Positions 26,586 to 33,476 of a stretch of 64,000 nucleotides of DNA are shown here, in pieces (positions within the stretch are counted from its first letter, which is position 1; each line of letters starts with the position of its first letter). The translations under genes and the position numbers were made by a program. The notes under the pieces were generated by a model that saw nothing but the letters and a program-made list of their open reading frames with translations, was not told the DNA's origin and did no database searches. This stretch comes from Halomonas salipaludis (GTDB taxonomy: Bacteria > Pseudomonadota > Gammaproteobacteria > Pseudomonadales > Halomonadaceae): contig NZ_NSKB01000008.1 in NCBI RefSeq assembly GCF_002286975.1, positions 186,001-250,000 of the forward strand, given 5' to 3'.

Positions 26586-27227
26586 ATGATGTTTCGATAT
26601 CAACTAGAGTCATCGAAAGAAATTAAAAAGCTGCCTGACGCAAAAAATGAGACCGCAATAGCAGTGCTAGACGACGATCCTTTCAAGCCAAGCAAAAGCT
26701 TAACTACCCATGGATTTAGAATTGAGGAGCTAGGTCCAGACATACGTTCTCTTTCACAGATCTCTAATTATCCTGTCATAATATGTGATATCCGTGGAGT
26801 AGCTCCTGAGTTTGGTAGCTCACTTGAAGGTGCACACCTTATAGAGCAAATCAGAAAAACATATCCCGATAAGTTTCTTATTGCTTATACAGGCATGCAG
26901 CACTCTATTTCTCACAACAAAGCTCTGTCATATGCAGATAGGCATATGGATAAAGCCGCCCTTATAGAGGAATGGGTTTCAGAGCTAGATGATGCAGTTA
27001 TGGTGATGTCAACCCCATACAAGCGCTGGCTAAGGCTCCGGCTTACACTCGATAAAAGCGGTATAGATGCATACAAAATATACAGGCTTGAGCAGACCTT
27101 TCTGAAGGCGTACATTAAGAAGAACCCCAAACTTTTAGATACTACATCTATTGATCTCACGCCTGAAATAAAAGATTTATTCACCTTGACAGCAAAAACC
27201 ATATTGATGAGCTTTTTTAACAGTTGA
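26586..27227 (+). CDS. Receiver-domain protein of an orphan phospho-signalling pair
   Basis: 213 residues, much more AT-rich than its flanks. Residues 23-130 look like a response-regulator receiver: acidic D29-D30-D31 (AVLDDDPF), phospho-acceptor D68 (VIICDIRG), switch T102 (IAYTGM) and K123 (HMDKAAL), so all key residues are present. The last 80 residues are helical with no DNA-binding or enzyme motif that I recognise. It is followed after 6 bp by a histidine-kinase-like gene. Function unknown; signalling or anti-phage defence is speculation from context. Confidence 0.72.
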   Translation: MMFRYQLESSKEIKKLPDAKNETAIAVLDDDPFKPSKSLTTHGFRIEELGPDIRSLSQISNYPVIICDIRGVAPEFGSSLEGAHLIEQIRKTYPDKFLIAYTGMQHSISHNKALSYADRHMDKAALIEEWVSELDDAVMVMSTPYKRWLRLRLTLDKSGIDAYKIYRLEQTFLKAYIKKNPKLLDTTSIDLTPEIKDLFTLTAKTILMSFFNS

Positions 27228-27233
27228 GAAATT

Positions 27234-28058
27234 ATGAACTATAAAAAAATGCATAACAGGGAACAAAAGCTAAAAGCTACCATACAAAATCTGAAGGCTA
27301 AAAATGAACACTCCAAACGTGAAATTTTAAAATTAAATAACACGCTTGATGATGTAATGCACGAAATGAGAAGATTCAGTGCAGACATTATATCTATAAC
27401 TGAAGAGCTGAGCAAAAATTTTCAGGAAAATCAAAAAAGCTCTGCAAAATGGAAAAAGGCCTCTGAGAAAATTGACACAGTTTTTTATTTGGCAGGATTT
27501 ATTAGCGTCCGCTTAAGCTTGGCCGACATAGAGCTTAATCCAGAAGCCATCAAAAGACAAAAATTATTTCGAGCAGGCATCCATAGAAAGTTCGAAAAAT
27601 CACGACATGTTCTTTCTTCTCTGGCCAGAACGAAAGCAATTAATATTAATCTCACTGGAGAATCTTTCTCTGAAATTGATGCCATCAAAGCCTTTGATCT
27701 TGTACCCTATGTACTATTAGAAAACGCTATAAAATACTCTCCCAAAGGCCAAAGTATAAATATAATTTTTGATGATAACCCCTCATATAAACATGCTAGT
27801 GTGACCGTTTCATCCATAGGACCTCTACTACATTCTGATGAAAAAGAAAAAGTATTCGATCGAGGTTATCAAGGTCAAGAGGCGAAAGATTTAAATATAG
27901 ATGGTCAAGGTTTAGGCTTGAACTTGGCAAAGACATTATGTGATCTTCATGATCTAAAATTAGATATAAACCCCAGTAGAGATGTGAAGTTTACTTACAA
28001 CTCTATAGCCTATAGCGAATTTCAAATAACAATAACATGGAACAAAAGGCAAGCATAA
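27234..28058 (+). CDS. Soluble histidine-kinase-like ATPase, partner of the receiver protein
   Basis: 274 residues, AT-rich, no membrane segment. Residues 8-40 are a coiled coil; H43 in VMHEMRRF fits a DHp phospho-acceptor (HE-x-R). The HATPase domain has N-box LLENAIKYSPKG (N164), a G1 region SIGPLL, F-box VFDRGYQG and G2 GQGLGLNLAK, so ATP binding should be intact. There is no PAS, GAF or other sensor. The ribosome site is weak and the gene follows the receiver by 6 bp. An orphan kinase without an obvious input is unusual. Confidence 0.72.
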   Translation: MNYKKMHNREQKLKATIQNLKAKNEHSKREILKLNNTLDDVMHEMRRFSADIISITEELSKNFQENQKSSAKWKKASEKIDTVFYLAGFISVRLSLADIELNPEAIKRQKLFRAGIHRKFEKSRHVLSSLARTKAININLTGESFSEIDAIKAFDLVPYVLLENAIKYSPKGQSINIIFDDNPSYKHASVTVSSIGPLLHSDEKEKVFDRGYQGQEAKDLNIDGQGLGLNLAKTLCDLHDLKLDINPSRDVKFTYNSIAYSEFQITITWNKRQA

Positions 28059-28356
28059 AAACTAAAAACACCATCAAGAAAAGCGATCTGCCCGGACATT
28101 ATCTTCCACCCTATCGTGGATGAGTATATCGCTTCAGATCGCTGCACCCAATTATATCCATGATCGCTTATTAGCTAAATGATATAAGAAAATGGCCAAC
28201 GCCGCTGGGTGATTCATGTAGCACGCATAGATTAGCCTTGTACATCGACCTCAGGCTTACCTGATTTAGCAACCTCCCCATCAAGCCCGCTCAAGGCTGA
28301 CACTCCTTATCCTGGAGCCTTTCCCCCCTGGTACCACCTAGCCGCTGCCACCTTGC
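28059..28356. other. Intergenic stretch with a double hairpin after the kinase gene
   Basis: No gene seen. At 28082-28143 the arms AGCGATCTG and CAGATCGCT pair perfectly. The left arm can instead pair as AAGCGAT (28081-28087) with ATCGCTT (28128-28134), giving two competing folds, and a smaller CCAC/GTGG hairpin lies inside. It may terminate the two-gene transcript, or be a regulatory or att-related structure. The remainder shows nothing recognisable. Confidence 0.45.
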
Positions 28357-28641
28357 CTAGTCGGTATCCGTCCCTGTTTGCTTGAGCATCTGCCGCGCTC
28401 TCTCGATCTCCGGGCTTATGTGCCCAGAGCTTTCATCAACCAAGTTAGTTACTAACCATAGTGCGTACCTGCTGAATGCTTTCGACACCAGCTCTAGGTG
28501 CTTCCCTGACGGCGCGCTCCTACCGTTTTCGATATTGATCAGTGTCTGCTTCGGAATCCCCGTCAGATCGCTAAATGCTTGCCGGCCGCGCCCTTCCGCT
28601 TCACGTATCTCGCGCACTTTTTTTCCAAGCTCATTTGACAT
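28357..28641 (-). CDS. Phage-type XRE repressor
   Basis: 94 residues from ATG 28641. One N-terminal Cro/C1 HTH (AFSDLTGIPKQTLINIENGR) and a short helical tail. Size and the divergent arrangement with a cox-like relic fit the C repressor of P2-like phages. It appears intact, while the genes across from it are broken. An inverted repeat at 28674-28697 is a likely operator. Confidence 0.75.
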   Translation of the reverse strand: MSNELGKKVREIREAEGRGRQAFSDLTGIPKQTLINIENGRSAPSGKHLELVSKAFSRYALWLVTNLVDESSGHISPEIERARQMLKQTGTDTD

Positions 28642-28673
28642 GTTGCCTGAACCGCCTATAGCTCGATCTAACA

Positions 28674-28697
28674 AGTGTTGTTTTATCGGAAAACACT
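28674..28697. promoter_or_regulatory. Inverted repeat in the repressor/cox divergent gap
   Basis: AGTGTT-G-TTTT on the left and AAAACACT on the right are complementary apart from one bulged base, with a 5-nt centre. Its place between a repressor and a cox-type gene fits a phage operator; binding is inferred. Confidence 0.45.
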
Positions 28698-28762
28698 GAG
28701 CACGGACACCTAACGGTCATTTAGAAAAAGTACCACAACTAGCCAAAACGAGCAGGTACGAC

Positions 28763-29025
28763 ATGGAAACGAGCAACACGCCCCAGGTCCCGGCCACCGT
28801 GCCACTGATGACCATCGAGCGGTTCGCCGAGCCTTCAGGCCTCACCCCCGACACCATTCGTGGGCAGCTCCAGTAAGGCAATCTTCCCCCCATCAAGGTC
28901 GGCCGCCGGCGCCTCGTTAAAAGCCGGCACGCATCAATGCACCCCCTCAGGCGCTCGTCCAGGACGGCCTTGACCGTCTAAACCGTGGCGACTACACCGC
29001 ACTTAGCCTCGAGCCCCGTCGCTGA
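28763..29025 (+). pseudogene. Broken P2-like Cox/regulator gene
   Basis: Begins METSNTPQVPA, then VPLMTIERFAEPSGLTPDTI and RGQLQ, then TAA where a codon such as CAG is expected. It goes on GNLPPIKVGRRRLV, shifts frame after about 28920, and continues ARINAPPQALVQDGLDRLN to a TGA at 29023. The pieces together make a typical small phage excisionase/regulator (Cox-like) with one HTH. One nonsense change and one frameshift: inactive. Confidence 0.75.
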
Positions 29026-29084
29026 CGCCCCCCCGCCGCCGGGCCTCAATCCGCTGCGCCTTGAGGAGACCCTGTCGGCAGCCT

Positions 29085-29438
29085 ACTTGTGCCTGGCAAG
29101 CACCTAAATCGAGTTCCTCACCTGGCAGGAATGCCTCCGCCGACATGATCGCCCAAACACACATGCTCTACATGGACCCGCCTTACTGGCAGACTGAGGG
29201 CTATGGCGTCGGGTTTGGCATCGAGCACTACGAGGAAATGGCAGAGATCCTGGTCCCCCTCAAAGGCAAGGCTATCATCAGCCTCAACGACCACCCCGAC
29301 ATCCGGCGGATCTTCGCCGGCTTCCACATCGAGACCACCGACATCCGCTACACCGTCGGCGGCGGCAAGGGATCAGATGCTCGCGAGGTGCTGATCTTCA
29401 GCTGGGACGTGGCAGCGGAGCCGGCGGGACTTTTCTAA
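29085..29438 (+). pseudogene. Broken phage DNA adenine methylase, 3' half
   Basis: The reading frame from about 29130 encodes MLYMDPPYWQTEGYG (the DPPY catalytic motif of D12-class adenine methylases) and ends normally near 29438. Just upstream the frame is shifted by one base: IEFLTWQECLRRHDRP lies in another phase and is itself preceded by a TAA. The N-terminal SAM-binding half is absent. It belongs with the neighbouring cox relic as prophage debris. Confidence 0.75.
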
Positions 29439-29471
29439 CTTTGCTTACCAGCTAAACACCGGGGGACAGTT

Positions 29472-29921
29472 ATGCTTGAGATAGCGAGCGGCTTGAAAGC
29501 CGCATACGACATCGCCCGTTCTGCCAAGGACGTACACGACCAGGTGCGCCTCAACACTGCCATCAGCGAAATTTTAGAGCAGCTGTCTTCAGCTCAGTTG
29601 GGGGTGTTTGAGCTTCAAGAGAAATATCAAAAGGTTGTAGAAGAGAATAGAGAGCTCAAGGTGCTGTTGGAGAAGGCCAGACGCTTTGATGATTACCAGT
29701 TGGAGAAGACGCCATTAGGCGGCTTCATACTGCGGCTAAAGGATGGGAGCTTCAACCCTGAGAACCCGAGCCATGCGATCTGCACCAACTGCAAAGAGGA
29801 TGGCAAGGTGTCCGTGCTGCAAGAGTATGATACCCACTACTACTGCCACTCCTGTAAGGCGAACGTGCCACACACACAGGCACCATCTCTCACGTCCGAC
29901 TGGGACCCCTATGACCATTAG
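29472..29921 (+). CDS. Coiled-coil protein with C-terminal zinc ribbon, unknown function
   Basis: 149 residues. Residues 1-70 are helical (IASGLKAAYDIARSAKDV, then LQEKYQKVVEENRELKVLLE, a heptad coiled coil). The C terminus has CTNCKEDG and, 24 residues on, CHSCKAN: two CxxC pairs forming a probable zinc ribbon. Proteins of this type are common hypothetical genes in mobile DNA of Gammaproteobacteria. It appears intact, between prophage relics and the tRNA scar. Function not known. Confidence 0.68.
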   Translation: MLEIASGLKAAYDIARSAKDVHDQVRLNTAISEILEQLSSAQLGVFELQEKYQKVVEENRELKVLLEKARRFDDYQLEKTPLGGFILRLKDGSFNPENPSHAICTNCKEDGKVSVLQEYDTHYYCHSCKANVPHTQAPSLTSDWDPYDH

Positions 29922-30083
29922 CTTTTCCAGGTGCCAAGTATCCCGCTAAACTCAGGTGCTTTCCCTAAGTAGAAGCAGTGCCAAATTCGGCGCCGAGCTA
30001 TGCCAAATATGGCGCGCCGTTACAGCCAGCCTGTCGCCCAAGGTTAAAGACCGGCCGCCTGTAGTGGATGGAGTTTCAGGACA

Positions 30084-30113
30084 CAAAAAAACCGCCTCAA
30101 AAATGGGCGGTTT
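30084..30113 (-). terminator. Terminator behind the tRNA-Thr fragment
   Basis: On the minus strand AAACCGCCC and GGCGGTTT form a stem followed by a run of T. It lies about 40 bp after the CCA end of the tRNA fragment, which is where a tRNA transcript would end. This supports the left side of the scar being the original chromosomal flank. Confidence 0.75.
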
Positions 30114-30151
30114 AATATTGAGCAAATGCTTGATATATCAAAGGTTTCGCT

Positions 30152-30199
30152 TGGTGCCGGCACCAGGAGTCGAACCCGGGACCTACTGATTACAAGTCA
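30152..30199 (-). other. attachment-site scar: 3' 48 bases of tRNA-Thr (TGT anticodon)
   Basis: Read on the minus strand, the piece starts at the anticodon arm (TGACTTGTAATCAGTAGG), continues through the T arm with GGTTCGA, and ends TGCCGGC-ACCA. The 5' half of a tRNA is absent to the right. Integrases that use tRNA genes leave such a 3' duplicate at the far end of the inserted DNA. The integrase gene at 30510 is the obvious agent. Not a working tRNA. Confidence 0.8.
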
Positions 30200-30509
30200 C
30201 AGCACCAAAAAATCTCGAAAAATCAACACGCTACTGCGTGGAAAAATCTTCGTGGAATGCTTACAGAGGCGGCCTGAGGGCAGGCTCCATCATCAGCATC
30301 ACACGGCATCATCAGGTAGCTATTGAAGAGCACAGGGTTCCAGCTGTCAACCTGCATGAGGGCAGTCTAATTCAGACGATGGTAGGAGGCGGGCCAGCAG
30401 CCGAGGGGATAGCCCCATGAGGACGGCAAAAGCGGTGCCGGGGCATTAAAGCCAGCCCCTGGCACCGCAGGTGGGTCATGATCAGATTTGCGCTCGAGCG
30501 CCACTGAGC
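30200..30509. other. att-proximal gap with integrase terminator
   Basis: No gene seen. At 30432-30468 the arms GCGGTGCCGGGGC and GCCCC-T-GGCACCGC form a 13-bp stem with one bulge; on the minus strand it is followed by TTTT, so it should terminate integrase transcription. The remainder may hold arm-type integrase sites, but I cannot pick a repeat with confidence. Confidence 0.5.
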
Positions 30510-31451
30510 CTAAACACGCCCCTCGATGGCGCTGCGCAGGCTGCCGATGTCGACCTCGACGTACTCAAGCGTCGTGCTGATGTTGCTGTGGCCGAGCAGC
30601 GCCTTGACGATGTGCAGGTTGCGGTCTGGCTCCTTCATCAGCTCAGTGCCCAACGTATGACGGAATCGGTGCGGGCTCATCTGATAGCCGCAAATCTGGG
30701 AAAGCTTCTGATAGAAGCTCTCCACCTGCCAGGAGTCCATCATCTCCATTCGGTGCCGCACGCTGAACCGGTTGACGTTGAAGATCTGCTCACCACGCTT
30801 GATCCCCACCATCCTTGCCGAGTTCATCAGGTTCTCCAGGTGCGGGTAAAGAGCATTGGATATCGGAACAAAGTGTTCGCGGTTATTCTTTGCACCCTGC
30901 CAGGTAGCTGTGAGCACGCGCGACTTCAAGTCAATATCTTCTGGCTTCATCAGCAGTAGTTGAGTCAGCCGGATTCCCGTATGGTAGAACGTTTCAAATA
31001 CCACCTCCCAGAACCAGACAGGATGAAGCACCGATGGAGTTTTTCGGTAACGCTCTATTTTCTTATGCAGGTCAATCGCTTCCCTGGCCATCTCAACCTG
31101 GCGCTTACTCAGGGTCTTTTTCCTCTTCTTCGGGGAGCTCACTTCCATCTTGGCAAACGGATTCGAGGAGATAGGAATCAGGGCATGATCTATCGCATGC
31201 TTGAAGAGGATTCTGTTATGACGGCAGTAGTTATTCCAACTAGAGTGCGCAAGGTTTCTCCCCGTCTCAGAGAAGCAGAAGTCTCTCCATTGCCTGACAT
31301 CATCACGAGTCACTTCTTCAGGAAGCTTATCCTGACCAACGAAACGCCGCAAAAGCTTTACAGGAACAAAATATGAAGTTCTGCTCCGCTCCGTTAGCCA
31401 GCGCTCAGAAAAATAGGATTGCAATAAGTCGTCAAAGGTAAATGTTTTCAT
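30510..31451 (-). CDS. Tyrosine-type site-specific integrase
   Basis: 313 residues. An N-terminal SAM-like core-binding domain (about 5-100) is followed by a catalytic domain with R161 (YHTGIRLTQL), H261-R264 (SPHRFRHTLG), H288 (LLGHSNIS) and nucleophile Y297 (TTLEYVEVD). All catalytic residues are present. It lies 311 bp from the tRNA-Thr scar and is overlapped by 4 bp by the relaxase gene upstream. It most likely inserts and excises the element that carries the metal genes. Confidence 0.9.
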   Translation of the reverse strand: MKTFTFDDLLQSYFSERWLTERSRTSYFVPVKLLRRFVGQDKLPEEVTRDDVRQWRDFCFSETGRNLAHSSWNNYCRHNRILFKHAIDHALIPISSNPFAKMEVSSPKKRKKTLSKRQVEMAREAIDLHKKIERYRKTPSVLHPVWFWEVVFETFYHTGIRLTQLLLMKPEDIDLKSRVLTATWQGAKNNREHFVPISNALYPHLENLMNSARMVGIKRGEQIFNVNRFSVRHRMEMMDSWQVESFYQKLSQICGYQMSPHRFRHTLGTELMKEPDRNLHIVKALLGHSNISTTLEYVEVDIGSLRSAIEGRV

Positions 31452-33208
31452 TCTTCGGGGTTCCCATCAACCAGGTCAATAAAGGGGTTATCAAAAACCT
31501 CCTTACCCTCCTCCATCAGGTCATCCTTATCCACAAGATAACCACAAAGGGTGCTCGACTTCTTGTTTGGACCGACCACCTTCACCTTGTGAAAACTTCC
31601 ACCATCCTTATTCTTCTTGTGCAGCTTCAGCTTCTGGAATGAATCCTGAACTGACTTCCACTCTCCCTCCTCTCCACTAACCTCCTGACAGTAGCGCTTG
31701 AACACCTTGGGACTCACAATAAACAGCTTTCCATCTACTGTATGCACCAGGGCCTTCGAGTCATTCATCAATACCTTGTGAGAGCTGAGCCCACTCCTCA
31801 TCCACTCCAGGAAAGCCTCCCCTGGTGAGCCCGCCTCGGGGCCCACTTTTTCGTTACTGCCCTCCCCCTCTGACTTTTCATCTGGAGCCGGTGGCTCCTC
31901 CTTGCTCCCTCCCGCGATAGCGAGGATGGATGCTTCCAGATCATCCGGCAGGTACTTTTCCTCATCAGATTCATGTGATTGCGCTCCAGAAACTTCGTCT
32001 GGAGGTGTTGTTGAAGGCTCTTCTTGCTGATCCTGGCTACCCTCAAGGGCCTGAACACTGCCAGAAAACTCTTCAGCAACCTCCTCGCCACTCCAAACGA
32101 GTGATTTATGGACTTTCACCATGGAGAGCTCAGCACTCCATTCACCCAGCTCAACTCGGCACTTCCATACCGATCGCCCCTCCTGGTTTTCCATAATCAG
32201 TCCATGGGACTGCATTTCATCGTAGAGGCGAGTCTCGTTGGATGGCACGCCCCCGATGCCATGGGAAAGTAAGTAACTCTTTATCTCACGGGGTACCAGA
32301 GGAGTGACCAGCCACAGCGCTTCTGAGGTGACAAATCCCTGCGCCCCTTTTTCATTGAGCTTAATCTTTTGTTTGACAATGTGTCGGATTGCCCCCCTCA
32401 GCTTGCTCTGCAGGGAGTCCCTGGGGGCTTTCTCAACATTGAAGACCTTCCCACCTAGCGATTTGGCAACACTGGCTCGATCCGCCTGATTGACGATTTC
32501 ACCGACAACGCCGGAGCGCTCAGAGTGGCCGCTGATGGTATACATTACCAGGCCAAACAGTTGCGGCTGGCTTCTCAGCCACTCGAGGGCAGAGTTGCCA
32601 ACCACCTCCTTGCACAGCAGTAGGTTGGTAGCGGAGTGTAGGAAGTAGTCGCGCCCTTTGACATACCGAAAACGATACTCATCGGGAATCACGCCTTCCC
32701 AGAGGCACCACCTGCGGCCAGATTTCAGGTAGATATCGACGTCGACGATGACTTTGGCAATATCATGAAGCAGGCAGGCATAGATAATCGCGACGCTCCA
32801 CAGCTCCCCGGTCGAAGATTGCATCTCAGGGGACGCTTTTGGTGGTAGCAGGTGTTGTCGGCGCAGTCTCAGCCCGAACACACAGGTCTCGAGCCCATGA
32901 TCGAGCATGCCACCCGGGTAACTGTGGTGATGAGACTCTGAGGCTGGGAGCCGCTGTACACGCTCAGCGTACCTCTGTAAAGGCTCCTTGACGTAGGCCT
33001 CGAACACGGGTGATGTCAGCGAGGTGCTTTCATGAATGGCTTTGAGCAGCTGCTGTCGATATGGCGTCGCCAGCAGCTCCACTCCTGTGCGTGGAACTTC
33101 CCAACTGGGATCACACTGATCCTGAGCGGTATCAGGCAAGCTACGCCGGCCGCGTAGAAAACTGAGATTCAACAATTCTCGCTCCAGGTGACACTTTCCA
33201 TGCATCAC
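31448..33208 (-). CDS. MobH-family relaxase (TraI-type)
   Basis: 586 residues. The N-terminal TraI_2 domain has the HD-type metal site of MobH relaxases: H93-H95 and H104 (SHHHSYPGGMLDHGLET) and HD at 148-149 (ACLLHDIAK). A Ser/Glu/Pro-rich linker (about 385-470) leads to a C-terminal domain (about 475-570) like TraI_2_C. Such relaxases nick oriT to start transfer of ICEs and genomic islands. No coupling protein or T4SS is nearby, so this end may depend on genes further right or on a helper. Confidence 0.85.
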   Translation of the reverse strand: MMHGKCHLERELLNLSFLRGRRSLPDTAQDQCDPSWEVPRTGVELLATPYRQQLLKAIHESTSLTSPVFEAYVKEPLQRYAERVQRLPASESHHHSYPGGMLDHGLETCVFGLRLRRQHLLPPKASPEMQSSTGELWSVAIIYACLLHDIAKVIVDVDIYLKSGRRWCLWEGVIPDEYRFRYVKGRDYFLHSATNLLLCKEVVGNSALEWLRSQPQLFGLVMYTISGHSERSGVVGEIVNQADRASVAKSLGGKVFNVEKAPRDSLQSKLRGAIRHIVKQKIKLNEKGAQGFVTSEALWLVTPLVPREIKSYLLSHGIGGVPSNETRLYDEMQSHGLIMENQEGRSVWKCRVELGEWSAELSMVKVHKSLVWSGEEVAEEFSGSVQALEGSQDQQEEPSTTPPDEVSGAQSHESDEEKYLPDDLEASILAIAGGSKEEPPAPDEKSEGEGSNEKVGPEAGSPGEAFLEWMRSGLSSHKVLMNDSKALVHTVDGKLFIVSPKVFKRYCQEVSGEEGEWKSVQDSFQKLKLHKKNKDGGSFHKVKVVGPNKKSSTLCGYLVDKDDLMEEGKEVFDNPFIDLVDGNPEE

Positions 33209-33444
33209 ACACTTGACTCCTCTCAGGAGCCAGAAGAAACGTTAACTGCGATGAGAGAGGTTTCGACCGGGCAATCCGTGCCCAAGTCATGTCACATGAC
33301 ATACATGCTGATGATAACCAGTTGCATTTATTATACCCATATCGTATTTCAGGAATATTTAAAATGACGTAATCTTCATCTTCACCGGACATAGGCTCTG
33401 GATTACAACCAAAGTCTATGAACCCCTCACAGGTAACAAAAAAA

Positions 33445-33460
33445 CCCCTCCGTAGAGGGG
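33445..33460 (-). terminator. Terminator after the ICE helicase gene
   Basis: CCCCTC-CGTA-GAGGGG; on the minus strand the stem is followed by seven T. It lies just past the helicase stop codon and closes the accessory block 33477-39772. Confidence 0.8.
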
Positions 33461-33476
33461 CTAAGTAAGGTGAGTA

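Noticed and set aside
30152-30199. Functional tRNA-Thr gene
   Set aside because: Only the anticodon arm to the CCA end is present; no D arm or 5' acceptor strand lies to the right.
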